NCBI GenBank assembly: GCA_964655225.1
Contig: CAZZMB010000001.1
Span: 34,807-98,806 of the forward strand
Direction of reading: 5' to 3'
Source of the DNA: JAFMKE01 sp964655225
GTDB lineage: Bacteria; Bacteroidota; Bacteroidia; Chitinophagales; UBA8649
Length of the DNA: 64,000 nt
The notes under the pieces are model-generated. The model was given only the letters and a program-made list of their open reading frames with translations, was not told the origin of the DNA and searched no databases. Made by a program: the position numbers and the translations under genes. Of the stretch, positions 24,605-33,088 are shown piece after piece (within the stretch, counting starts at the first letter, position 1; each line of letters opens with the position of its first letter).

Positions 24605-27190
24605 CTAAGCTTCAGTTTCTGGATTTTCTTGCTCACCGCCATCTAAGCCTTCCTCCCCTTCTTCTGAATCAGCGAGTTGATCATCTTCAGCATCTTCGAG
24701 TCGCTGTTGTTTACCATCTTTAATAATGCTAACTGCTGCAATACTGTCCTTACTTTTTAGGTTAATTAGCTTAACTCCCTGAGTGGCTCTTCCTAGCACA
24801 CGTAAATTTTCTAATTCAATACGGATAGCAATACCAGACTTATTAATAATCATTAAATCATCGCTGTCACTCACTTCTCGGATGGTAATTAGTTTACCTG
24901 TTTTGTCAGTTAAATTCATAGTTTTAACTCCTTTTCCGCCCCGCTTTGTGATCCGGTAAACTGGCTCCCACTCCTGAGTTTCTTCATTGAATTCATCCAA
25001 TAGCGTTCGTTTACCGTAGCCATTTTCAGAGACCACTAATACGGTTGATTCTTTTTCGTCTTTAGCAGCACTGATCATTCCAATAACTGCATCATCTTCC
25101 GTGCTCAATCTTACACCTCTCACTCCGGTAGCTGTTCTTCCCATAGAACGAACATCACTTTCGTCAAAACGGACAGCCCTACCATACTTTGTAGCAAGTA
25201 TTATTTCACTATCTCCTGTGGTTAATACTACCCTTACTAATTTGTCTTCATCTCTAATAGTAATTGCATTTACTCCATTTGTTCTTACTCTAGAGTAATC
25301 TCTAATAGAAGTTTTCTTAACAGTACCCGCTTTCGTAGCGAAGAATATAAAGTGTGAATCCAAGAATTCGTCATCTTTCAAATCTTTAATCGGGATATAA
25401 GCTAAAATTTTATCATCTGAAGGGATATTAATTAAATTCTGCAGTGCTCTGCCTTTAGAAGCTTTGCTGCCCTCTGGGATTTCATAAACTTTCATCCAGA
25501 AGCATTTACCTTTTTCAGTATAGAGCAGTAAGTAATTGTGCGCAGTAGCTGTAAACATATGTTCAATAAAGTCTTCGTCTCTTGTAGTACTTCCTTTTGA
25601 ACCTTTGCCTCCTCTATTTTGCGTCTTGTATTCAGAAACTGCAGTACGCTTCATATATCCTAAATGCGAAATAGTAACAATTACAGGCTCATCTGGAATC
25701 AAATCGGTGATGTCAATGTCTCCTGCCGAAAATTCTATATTTGTTCTTCGCTCATCACCGTATTTTTCAAGAACTTCATCTAATTCTGATTTGATGATAT
25801 TGAAACGCATTTCCTCGCTTCCTAAAATTTCTTTCAAGTGAGCAATGGTTTTCATGAGTTCATCATACTCAGAGCGCAATTTGTCTTGCTCTAGTCCAGT
25901 CAATTGACGCAAACGCATCTCTACGATTGCTCGAGATTGAATATCTGAAAGATCGAATCGCTTCATTAAGCTTTCTCTTGCTTGTTCTGTATTTGAAGAC
26001 GCTCGAATAATCTTAATTACTTCATCTATATTATCAGAAGCAATGATTAAGCCTTCTAGTATATGGGCTCTTTCTTCAGCTTTTCTTAATTCAAATTCTG
26101 TTCGCCTTACAACCACTTCGTGTCGGAATTCAATGAAATGTTTAATCAACTCTTTCAAGTTCATTAATTTTGGTCTTCCATCAACTAAGGCAATGTTATT
26201 CACCCCATATGAGGTCTGAAGTTGAGTGAGTTTAAATAAGGTGTTTAAAACGATATTTGGTATCGCATCTCTCTTCAAATCGACAACAATTCTCATTCCA
26301 TCTCTATCGGATTCATCGTTAATGTCAGAGATGCCATCTATTCGTCCGTCATTAACAAGCTCTGATATTTTTTGAATTAATGTTGATTTGTTGACTTGAT
26401 AAGGTATTTCATTGACTACAATTTTGTTCCTTCCAGAATCCGTCGTTTCAATGCTTGTTTTACCTCTTACAACAATCTTTCCTCTACCCGTTTCAAAAGA
26501 TTCTTTGACCCCATCGTAACCATATATTGTTCCTCCGGTTGGAAAATCAGGTGCTGAAATATGTTGCATTAACTCTTCAATAAGGATATCATTATTGTCG
26601 ATATAAGCTTTCATTCCTGCAATAACCTCGGAAAGATTATGCGGTAGAATATTTGTTGCCATTCCTACGGCAATACCAGAAGCACCATTAACAAGCAGCT
26701 GGGGTATCTTTGAAGGAAGAACTGATGGCTCTTTTAAGGAGTCATCAAAGTTTAACTGAAAATCCACGGTTTCCTTGTCTATATCAGAAAGAATGTCCTC
26801 TGCGATTTTTCTAAATCTAGCTTCTGTATAACGCATTGCAGCAGGAGGATCGCCATCTACTGATCCAAAATTTCCTTGTCCATCAACAAGTGGGTAGCGA
26901 AGTGACCAGTGTTGCGCCATACGAACCATAGTATCATATACAGAGCTATCACCATGTGGGTGATACTTACCAAGGACTTCCCCTACAATTCTAGCAGATT
27001 TCTTGTGTGCTTTGTTTGGCGCTAAGCCTAAATCATTCATACCATAGAGCACTCTTCTGTGAACGGGCTTCATGCCATCTCTTACATCAGGAATTGCTCT
27101 TGAAACGATAACCGACATAGAGTAATCTATGTAGGCACTCTTCATTTCATCTTCAATATTTATTGGAATTACCCTTCCGTTTTTAGCCAT
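24605..27190 (-). CDS. gyrA: DNA gyrase subunit A
   Basis: GyrA is the cleavage-religation subunit of gyrase. The 861-residue protein begins RVIPINIEDEMKSAYIDYSM; the catalytic tyrosine is Tyr121 (AAMRYTEARF). The quinolone-determining region KYHPHGDSSVYDTMVRM has Ser82 and Asp86 at the positions of E. coli Ser83 and Asp87, so no classic resistance change is seen. The C-terminal beta-pinwheel includes the GyrA box QNRGGKGSKG, which separates gyrase from topoisomerase IV. The end is an acidic tail (about 825-861), as in other Bacteroidota. Single gene with its own promoter. Confidence 0.97.
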   Translation of the reverse strand: MAKNGRVIPINIEDEMKSAYIDYSMSVIVSRAIPDVRDGMKPVHRRVLYGMNDLGLAPNKAHKKSARIVGEVLGKYHPHGDSSVYDTMVRMAQHWSLRYPLVDGQGNFGSVDGDPPAAMRYTEARFRKIAEDILSDIDKETVDFQLNFDDSLKEPSVLPSKIPQLLVNGASGIAVGMATNILPHNLSEVIAGMKAYIDNNDILIEELMQHISAPDFPTGGTIYGYDGVKESFETGRGKIVVRGKTSIETTDSGRNKIVVNEIPYQVNKSTLIQKISELVNDGRIDGISDINDESDRDGMRIVVDLKRDAIPNIVLNTLFKLTQLQTSYGVNNIALVDGRPKLMNLKELIKHFIEFRHEVVVRRTEFELRKAEERAHILEGLIIASDNIDEVIKIIRASSNTEQARESLMKRFDLSDIQSRAIVEMRLRQLTGLEQDKLRSEYDELMKTIAHLKEILGSEEMRFNIIKSELDEVLEKYGDERRTNIEFSAGDIDITDLIPDEPVIVTISHLGYMKRTAVSEYKTQNRGGKGSKGSTTRDEDFIEHMFTATAHNYLLLYTEKGKCFWMKVYEIPEGSKASKGRALQNLINIPSDDKILAYIPIKDLKDDEFLDSHFIFFATKAGTVKKTSIRDYSRVRTNGVNAITIRDEDKLVRVVLTTGDSEIILATKYGRAVRFDESDVRSMGRTATGVRGVRLSTEDDAVIGMISAAKDEKESTVLVVSENGYGKRTLLDEFNEETQEWEPVYRITKRGGKGVKTMNLTDKTGKLITIREVSDSDDLMIINKSGIAIRIELENLRVLGRATQGVKLINLKSKDSIAAVSIIKDGKQQRLEDAEDDQLADSEEGEEGLDGGEQENPETEA

Positions 27191-27215
27191 AGTATTATAT
27201 TGTTTTACAGACTAG

Positions 27216-27223
27216 CAAAATTA
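27216..27223 (-). promoter_or_regulatory. Promoter -7 box for gyrA (TAATTTTG)
   Basis: TAATTTTGC on the minus strand, 25 bp upstream of the gyrA ATG; fits TAnnTTTG. No clear -33 TTG. The rest of the divergent gyrA-exbB spacer holds no ORF. Confidence 0.45.
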
Positions 27224-27458
27224 AACATTTAAAGGGCTAAAACCTTAGTATTATCCGTAATTTATTAACATTTTCACCAATAAGATTGGTTAATAACTTT
27301 TGGTGTTTTTTAGCAGGAAATATTTTTCAAAAAATGACATGAATAAATTGCTAATTCTTTTGTAAGAAAGTGCTAAGATTTATTGAATTGTAAATTAAAC
27401 TAGACAATCTGAATTGTGAATTGCAATAAATGGAGATGTAAACTTGTTATTATTGGTA

Positions 27459-27466
27459 TACATTTG
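27459..27466 (+). promoter_or_regulatory. Promoter -7 box for exbB (TACATTTG)
   Basis: TACATTTG fits TAnnTTTG and lies 21 bp before the exbB ATG. It would drive exbB-exbD-tonB-folC. Confidence 0.5.
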
Positions 27467-27487
27467 TTTTAACTTAAAAAAGAACCT

Positions 27488-28183
27488 ATGAATGCATTAA
27501 TGTTGCAAATTACAACAGCAGCTGTTGATTCCACTGCTGTAATTCCCGAATTAACCTCTTCAAGTCTTTTTGCTATGGTTTCTCAAATCGGTTACTTCGG
27601 TTTGTTTGTCATGGGGGTGATATTTCTGTTGTCAGTTGTTACGGTTTATATTGCTATTGAGCGATATACGGCTATAAGGAAAGCATCTACTATCGATGAA
27701 AATTTCATGAATAGAATCAAGGACTTTGTCGCCAATGGAAATATCGCAGGTGCTAAGGATTGGTGCGATAAAGAGGACTCTCCTATTGCTCACATGATTG
27801 GTAAAGGAGTCGTTCGGATAGGTAAATCTTTGAAAGATATTCAAGCCAGTATTGAAAACCAAGGAAATCTTGAAGTAGGGCGTTTAGAGAAAGGTTTAAA
27901 TGTTCTAGCCACGATTTCAGGCACCGCTCCGATGTTAGGCTTCTTGGGAACTGTGACTGGAATGATAACCACCTTTAAAGATTTAGCAGATGGGAATACC
28001 GCCGCAGGTGATTTGGCGGGTGGATTATATGAAGCTATGTTTACTACAGCTTTTGGATTGGCAGCGGGAATTATAAGTTTTGTAGCCTACAATTTATTAA
28101 CCTCAAAGTTGGATAGGATGATCTTGAAAATGGAGGCTGCTAGTATTGAGTTTATTGATTTGTTACAAGAGCCATCAAAATAG
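27488..28183 (+). CDS. exbB: MotA/TolQ/ExbB proton channel protein
   Basis: A 231-residue three-helix inner-membrane protein. The first helix is around 35-58; the second and third carry LATISGTAPMLGFLGTVTGMITTF and LYEAMFTTAFGLAAGIISFVAYNLL, the conserved channel motif of ExbB/TolQ. With ExbD it forms the proton-driven motor that energises TonB. The order exbB-exbD-TonB-like supports ExbB over TolQ. Confidence 0.9.
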   Translation: MNALMLQITTAAVDSTAVIPELTSSSLFAMVSQIGYFGLFVMGVIFLLSVVTVYIAIERYTAIRKASTIDENFMNRIKDFVANGNIAGAKDWCDKEDSPIAHMIGKGVVRIGKSLKDIQASIENQGNLEVGRLEKGLNVLATISGTAPMLGFLGTVTGMITTFKDLADGNTAAGDLAGGLYEAMFTTAFGLAAGIISFVAYNLLTSKLDRMILKMEAASIEFIDLLQEPSK

Positions 28184-28210
28184 TTGAGGCATATTTAATC
28201 AATTTTTACT

Positions 28211-28603
28211 ATGAAATTAAAAAAAAGGAATAAAGCTAGTGCCGTTTTTAATATGGCATCCCTAACAGATATTATATTCTTGTTGTTAATCTTTTTTGTG
28301 ATCAACTCAGAGATGCCGAATGCACTGAAATTGATTTTGCCAAACGCATCTGGTAAAACTCCTGCCAGTAAGTCGATAACTGTGGCATTGAGCAATGACC
28401 TTATCTATATGGTAAACAGCCAGATAGTCGAATATGAAGCAGTCAAAATGACTCTTCAAGGAGAGCTTAGTAAAAGTAATAGTGATGAACCTACGGTCGT
28501 ACTTAAAATAGATAAGGACGTATCCTTAGAAAAAGCTGTGGAATTGTTGGATATTGGCAATCAACTAAAAGTGCCGATGATATTGGCTACTAAGCCGAAG
28601 TAA
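28211..28603 (+). CDS. exbD: ExbD/TolR biopolymer transport protein
   Basis: A 130-residue protein with one N-terminal membrane helix, MASLTDIIFLLLIFFVINS, in which Asp20 is the conserved proton-carrying aspartate of ExbD/TolR. The periplasmic domain (about 45-130) has the family pattern, including VVLKIDKDVSLEKAVELLDI. It lies 27 bp after exbB and is its partner in the motor complex. Confidence 0.9.
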   Translation: MKLKKRNKASAVFNMASLTDIIFLLLIFFVINSEMPNALKLILPNASGKTPASKSITVALSNDLIYMVNSQIVEYEAVKMTLQGELSKSNSDEPTVVLKIDKDVSLEKAVELLDIGNQLKVPMILATKPK

Positions 28604-28640
28604 TTATATGGAAAACGAATAATCGGCACATCTTAAAAAC

Positions 28641-29456
28641 ATGAACCTCTCAATTGAAAATAATAAAGGGCAGCGAATAGCTAAGATAAGTACCACAGCA
28701 TATGTATTGTTGTGTGGGCTTTTTCTATTTACTTTGAAATGCGAGCAGCCGGACGAAATCAATAACATGGGAATAATGATAAATCTGGGAACCATGGAAA
28801 CTGGAATGGTTGAAGATAATACACCCACTGCTGAAAATATAGAAGTAGAGAAAGAAGTGGTCAATGAAGAAGTTGTTAAGGAAAGCTTGAACCCGAATGA
28901 AATTGAAGCAGTGACCCAAGATATTGTTTCGGCTCCCATAAAAGCCACTGAAGAACCGGCTGAAGATCCAAGCACCTACTCTAGCAATGCCGAGACTTCT
29001 GAGCCTGAAGTCGAAGTTACTCCTGAACCAGTAGTCGATGAAAATGCTTTATTCAGTGGAACTAATAACGCGAATCAAGGTACAGGCAATATTGCTGGGG
29101 ATCAGGGCAATCTAAACGGTAGTATAGAATCTGATATTTATGGAGATATAGCAGGTAATGGTTTCGATGGTTCTGGCGATGGTGCTAGTTTGAAGGGAAG
29201 AGGATTAGTTTCAAAGCCTATTTTTAATAACCCTACCAATGAGTTTGGGAAAGTAGTTATTAAAATTACTGTAAACAAGCAAGGAAAAGTAATAAAAGCA
29301 GACTTGGTTTCTTTATACAGCACGAACACCAACCAGGCCTTGGTAAGCTATGCTATGCAGGAAGCTTATAAATTTAAGTTTAATAATGTTGCTAGTGAGG
29401 AAGGGGCAAGAGATAATCAAGTTGGCAAGATTATCTATAATTTTAAAGCGAATTAA
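28641..29456 (+). CDS. TonB-like energy transducer
   Basis: A 271-residue protein with a cytoplasmic start, one membrane segment (about 18-34), a long acidic, Pro/Glu/Val-rich linker (about 55-140) spanning the periplasm, a Gly/Asn/Asp-rich region and a C-terminal TonB-like domain (about 190-271) with FGKVVIKITVNKQGKVIKADLV and QALVSYAMQEAYKFKFN. It would carry energy from ExbBD to outer-membrane receptors. The linker is acidic where classical TonB has Pro-Lys repeats. It lies 37 bp after exbD and 8 bp before folC. Confidence 0.8.
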   Translation: MNLSIENNKGQRIAKISTTAYVLLCGLFLFTLKCEQPDEINNMGIMINLGTMETGMVEDNTPTAENIEVEKEVVNEEVVKESLNPNEIEAVTQDIVSAPIKATEEPAEDPSTYSSNAETSEPEVEVTPEPVVDENALFSGTNNANQGTGNIAGDQGNLNGSIESDIYGDIAGNGFDGSGDGASLKGRGLVSKPIFNNPTNEFGKVVIKITVNKQGKVIKADLVSLYSTNTNQALVSYAMQEAYKFKFNNVASEEGARDNQVGKIIYNFKAN

Positions 29457-29464
29457 ACTATCCA

Positions 29465-30742
29465 GTGGACTATAAAGAAACCTTGCAGTATCTTTTTAAT
29501 AAGTTACCCATGTTTCAAAGCTTGGGTGATCAAGCCTTTAAAAAAGACTTGACGAATACTCTAGCCTTATTAAGTGCTTTAGGTAATCCTCATAAGTTAT
29601 TTAAAACCATTCATATAGCAGGAACAAATGGCAAAGGTAGTGTGACACATATCTTAGCATCTATTCTTCAAGAGGAAGGTTACAAAGTCGCCTGCTACAC
29701 CTCTCCTCATTACAAGGACTTTAGAGAAAGAATAAAGATAAATGGGCTTGTAGTTGAGGAAGATTATGTGGTCAGTTTTATTGAAAATAATCGAGAGTTA
29801 ATCGAACAAATACAGCCTTCATTTTTTGAAATAACGGTGGTTATGGCATTTGACTATTTTGCCCAACAAGATATTGATATAGCTATAATTGAAACTGGTA
29901 TGGGTGGACGTTTTGACTCAACTAACGTGCTAACTCCTCTCCTCTCTATTATTACTAATATTTCTTTTGATCACCAGCAGTTTTTAGGAGATACTTTGGC
30001 TAAAATAGCTTCTGAAAAAGCGGGGATTATCAAAGATAGAGTTCCTGTATTAATTGGTGAATATCAGGAAGATACGAATGCTGTTTTTGTTCAACATGCA
30101 GTAGCTTTTAACAGCAGGTTAAAATACGCTCAGGACTTGTTGGAAATTCAGGATTTTGTGAGTTCCTACGAGGGAAGCTCCTTTACTATATTCTATGCGG
30201 AAAGTAAATATAACTTTACGACAGACCTAAGCGGAAACTATCAAAAGAAAAACATACAAACTGCATTAGCAGCTCTTTTAATCTTAGACAATCTATTTAA
30301 GGTAAGTGAAAAGGCCAAACGAAATGGACTTTTAAAGGTTCGCGATAATACCATGTTTATAGGCAGGTGCATGCGCATCAAAGAGAAACCTTTAGTGATT
30401 TTGGATAGTGCGCACAATGAAGCTGGAATTCGAGAACTTAATCAACTCTTAAACTCAACATCTTTTAATAATCTTCATTTTGTTTTTGGAACGGTTTCCG
30501 ATAAAGACCTTAGTAAAATCCTTCCCTTATTGCCTACCCGAGCACAATACTACTTTTGTAAAGCAGACATTACTAGAGGTATGGACCCTAAAAGCTTAGG
30601 TGCTAAGGCGATTTTTTATGGATTGAAGGGAAGTGTTTTCCCTTCAGTAAATGCGGCCTACGCACAGGCACTGGTTCAAGCTGAGGACCAAGATTTGATA
30701 ATAGTAAGTGGAAGTATATTTGTTGTTGCTGAGGTCCTGTAG
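29465..30742 (+). CDS. folC: Folylpolyglutamate synthase / dihydrofolate synthase
   Basis: FolC adds glutamate to dihydropteroate or to folates. The 425-residue protein has the ATP site IHIAGTNGKGSVTHILASIL (49-68), the folate loop YTSPHYKDFRERIKING, the magnesium-binding segment ETGMGGRFDSTNV, SFDHQQFLGDT and ILDSAHNEAG. The start is GTG, 8 bp after the TonB-like stop; no ATG in frame is nearby. The exbB-exbD-tonB-folC order recurs in flavobacteria as far as I know. It converges on folE with a 6-bp gap. Confidence 0.94.
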   Translation: MDYKETLQYLFNKLPMFQSLGDQAFKKDLTNTLALLSALGNPHKLFKTIHIAGTNGKGSVTHILASILQEEGYKVACYTSPHYKDFRERIKINGLVVEEDYVVSFIENNRELIEQIQPSFFEITVVMAFDYFAQQDIDIAIIETGMGGRFDSTNVLTPLLSIITNISFDHQQFLGDTLAKIASEKAGIIKDRVPVLIGEYQEDTNAVFVQHAVAFNSRLKYAQDLLEIQDFVSSYEGSSFTIFYAESKYNFTTDLSGNYQKKNIQTALAALLILDNLFKVSEKAKRNGLLKVRDNTMFIGRCMRIKEKPLVILDSAHNEAGIRELNQLLNSTSFNNLHFVFGTVSDKDLSKILPLLPTRAQYYFCKADITRGMDPKSLGAKAIFYGLKGSVFPSVNAAYAQALVQAEDQDLIIVSGSIFVVAEVL

Positions 30743-30748
30743 TAAATT

Positions 30749-31348
30749 TTATCTCAGATCGTTGCTTAGAAGCCTTAAGAATTCCATTCTTGTGGCTTGT
30801 TTTTCAAACTCACCACTAAATGATGACGTAGTGGTACTTGAATTTTGCTTTTGAACACCTCTCATCATCATACATAAATGCTGGGCTTCGATGACCACGG
30901 CAACACCGTGAGGCTCTAATACCTTATCGATAGTATTCTTGATTTGTACAGTTAAGCGCTCTTGAACTTGCAACCTTCTAGAAAATACATCAACAATACG
31001 AGGAATTTTACTGAGGCCCACAATTTTTCCATTAGGAATGTACGCGACATGCGCTTTTCCAAAGAAAGGCAACATGTGATGCTCGCACAAAGAATATAAC
31101 TCAATTCCTTTAATGATTACCATTTCGTTGTGATCTTCATGAAACAATGCACCCCTCAAGATTTCTTCAGGATCCATGTCATAACCATGTGTTAGGTAGT
31201 GCATAGCTTTTGAAGCGCGCTCTGGAGTCTTTAGTAATCCTTCTCGACTAACGTCCTCCCCCACGCTTTCGATGATACCTTTGTATCTATCAGCAACGTT
31301 TTTTACGAGTTTTTCATCATACCGCTTTTCTTGTGAAAATCTGTCCAT
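30749..31348 (-). CDS. folE: GTP cyclohydrolase I
   Basis: FolE turns GTP into dihydroneopterin triphosphate, the entry step to folate and to pterins. 199 residues; the zinc ligands are Cys88, His91 (LCEHHMLPFFGKAHVAYIP) and Cys159 (EAQHLCMMMRGVQKQNSSTTTS). All active-site motifs are intact, and the sequence is of the canonical type IA. It lies 55 bp downstream of the PTPS/QueD-family gene, which uses its product. Confidence 0.96.
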   Translation of the reverse strand: MDRFSQEKRYDEKLVKNVADRYKGIIESVGEDVSREGLLKTPERASKAMHYLTHGYDMDPEEILRGALFHEDHNEMVIIKGIELYSLCEHHMLPFFGKAHVAYIPNGKIVGLSKIPRIVDVFSRRLQVQERLTVQIKNTIDKVLEPHGVAVVIEAQHLCMMMRGVQKQNSSTTTSSFSGEFEKQATRMEFLRLLSNDLR

Positions 31349-31403
31349 TGATTAATGCATTTTTTATAGTAACAAGTATACTTTGTTTTAGTTCACGAAG
31401 GTC

Positions 31404-31811
31404 TTACTCTCCATAATATTCCACATAAATTCGTGGGGTTTCCATCAATTTTAAAGCATGCAATTCGCATTCTTGAATCAAGGGATTTAAAATTTGCCAA
31501 ATTACCTTAATAAAATTTTCAGAAGATGGTTGAACATTCTTGAAATATTCTACGTCTAAATTTAAATTTTTATGATCAAATCTAGCACAGACATGTTCCT
31601 TGATTAGTTCACTCAAATCATGTGCATTCATCACGAATCCGGTGTCAGGATTTGGATTTCCCTTAACAGTCACAAATAAATCAAAATTATGCCCATGGAA
31701 ATTAGCATTGCAACATTTGCCAAATACTTCTTTGTTTTTTTGTGCTGTCCAATTATTGTTGTAAAGTTTGTGAGCAGCGTTAAAATGCTCAACTCTAGTA
31801 AGGTAAATCAT
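31404..31811 (-). CDS. 6-pyruvoyl-tetrahydropterin synthase / QueD family enzyme
   Basis: A 135-residue T-fold protein with zinc ligands His14, His39 and His41 and the segment FGKCCNANFHGHNFDLFVTVKG, then DHKNLN. Cys33 is five residues before the HGH motif, the spacing of eukaryotic PTPS, whereas E. coli QueD has CxxxHGH. It may make 6-carboxytetrahydropterin for queuosine or 6-pyruvoyltetrahydropterin for biopterin; both use the FolE product. Other queuosine genes are not in this window, so I leave the choice open. Shares a divergent promoter region with the futalosine-hydrolase-like gene. Confidence 0.88.
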   Translation of the reverse strand: MIYLTRVEHFNAAHKLYNNNWTAQKNKEVFGKCCNANFHGHNFDLFVTVKGNPNPDTGFVMNAHDLSELIKEHVCARFDHKNLNLDVEYFKNVQPSSENFIKVIWQILNPLIQECELHALKLMETPRIYVEYYGE

Positions 31812-31829
31812 GATTTTTCTAATCTTTTA

Positions 31830-31837
31830 CAAAGATA
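31830..31837 (-). promoter_or_regulatory. Promoter -7 box for the PTPS/QueD-folE pair (TATCTTTG)
   Basis: Perfect TAnnTTTG on the minus strand, 19 bp before the ATG at 31811. It is one arm of an 11-bp inverted repeat whose other arm is the -7 box of the divergent gene. Confidence 0.6.
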
Positions 31838-31862
31838 GTTGGAATGATTCATATCTGTAAAC

Positions 31863-31870
31863 TATCTTTG
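31863..31870 (+). promoter_or_regulatory. Promoter -7 box for the futalosine-hydrolase-like gene (TATCTTTG)
   Basis: Perfect TAnnTTTG, 8 bp before the ATG at 31879, with TTG 21 bp upstream at 31839-31841. It is part of the AACTATCTTTG arm of the inverted repeat 31830-31840/31860-31870. Confidence 0.6.
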
Positions 31871-31878
31871 ACTTTTCT

Positions 31879-32538
31879 ATGAAAATTTTAATTGCATTTG
31901 CTCATCCTTCAGAAATAGCTGCGTTTAATATCCATATTGGAAATTTAAGCCATTCAAAGGAGTATGATTATAAGCATATCCATATCGTGTTTATTCAAAC
32001 AGGATATACCGTTTACGAAACAGCATTCGCAATGGGTGACGCTATGGCCAATAATAGCTATCATTTGATTATTTACGCAGGTTTGGGAAATAGTTTGAAT
32101 GATAAAATGAAAACTGGAGAGGTACTTAATGTAATTAATGATATTCCTTTTTCAATAGGAAGAGAGGATCATGAGGGATTTGAACATGCCTATAGGTTAA
32201 ATTGGTTGGATAAAAACGCCAAACCTCACCTTAGAGGAGGATATATAAATCTAACCAATTCTTATTTCAACGTCTTTTTGCCTTTTATGAAAACGGCAGC
32301 ATTGACAAGTCCAATATTAGAGGGTGGCGAAGACTTACTGAAACTTAAATGTGAACGTTTTCCTATACATATAGAAAGCAGTAACGGAATTGCTTTTCAT
32401 TATGCATGCTTATCTAAAGGTTTACCGTTTTATCAATTAAGGGCGATTGCCTACAATACTGTCGATTTAAATAGGAATACAGCACTTGCAATTGGAAATT
32501 TAAACAAAGCCTTGATAAAAGTAATCGATTTATTATGA
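31879..32538 (+). CDS. Futalosine hydrolase-like nucleosidase (MqnB family, diverged)
   Basis: A 219-residue member of the nucleoside phosphorylase/hydrolase superfamily. MKILIAFAHPSEIAAF, YHLIIYAGLGNSLNDKMKTGEVLNVIND and HIESSNGIAFHYACLSKGLPFYQLRAIAYN follow the order of MqnB, which cleaves futalosine in an alternative menaquinone pathway. Glu12 and the Glu in HIESSNG are kept, but the usual ESM(E/N)GAA and RxIS(D/N) motifs are altered to ESSNGIA and RAIAYN, so activity or substrate may differ. It is translationally coupled (ATGA) to a DUF4442 gene. MqnB is the best guess; a noncatalytic relative is possible. Confidence 0.65.
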   Translation: MKILIAFAHPSEIAAFNIHIGNLSHSKEYDYKHIHIVFIQTGYTVYETAFAMGDAMANNSYHLIIYAGLGNSLNDKMKTGEVLNVINDIPFSIGREDHEGFEHAYRLNWLDKNAKPHLRGGYINLTNSYFNVFLPFMKTAALTSPILEGGEDLLKLKCERFPIHIESSNGIAFHYACLSKGLPFYQLRAIAYNTVDLNRNTALAIGNLNKALIKVIDLL

Positions 32539-33038
32539 ACAAATATGTCAACGAATCTCAAAAAAATAATGGAGAAAAGTTTAGGAAGCAAGTCAATGGT
32601 TTAGGGTTTAACTTCTACCTCTTTGCCAAACTTCCTGCCGCATATTTTTCGGGAGTTCGTGTTGTAAGTTTAACAGAAGAAAGCTCCAAGGTGAAGGTTC
32701 CGTTTAAATGGTTTTCACAGAATCCATTTCAATCTACGTATTTTGCTTGTTTAGCCATGGCCGCTGAAATGAGCACGGGCTTGCCCTGTATGATGGCTAT
32801 TGATAAAATGAATCCTAAGGTGTCTATGTTGGTGGTCAATTTGGAATCAAGTTTTACTATGAAAGCCAGTGACGTAACCACTTTTGAGTGTCTAGATGCT
32901 CCAGCAATTTATGATGCAGTACATAAGGCTATTGAAACTAAAGAAGGGCAGCTTGTGGAAACTCATGCTTTAGGTAAAAATAATACGGGTGATGAAGTTG
33001 CCCGATTTAAGATAACATGGAGTTTTAAATCCAAATAA
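32535..33038 (+). CDS. DUF4442 hotdog-fold protein (possible thioesterase)
   Basis: A 167-residue protein of the DUF4442 family, a hotdog-fold group related to acyl-CoA thioesterases. PAAYFSGVRVVSLTEESSKVKVPFKWFSQNPFQSTYFACLAMAAEMSTGLPC is the conserved core and DEVARFKITWSFKSK the final strand. No signal peptide. Its ATG overlaps the stop of the MqnB-like gene by four bases, so the two are made together. Substrate unknown. Confidence 0.8.
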   Translation: MNKYVNESQKNNGEKFRKQVNGLGFNFYLFAKLPAAYFSGVRVVSLTEESSKVKVPFKWFSQNPFQSTYFACLAMAAEMSTGLPCMMAIDKMNPKVSMLVVNLESSFTMKASDVTTFECLDAPAIYDAVHKAIETKEGQLVETHALGKNNTGDEVARFKITWSFKSK

Positions 33039-33088
33039 GACCTTGCCTTTTTGCTACTTTTCTGAATATACCGCCGATATATAAAGGC

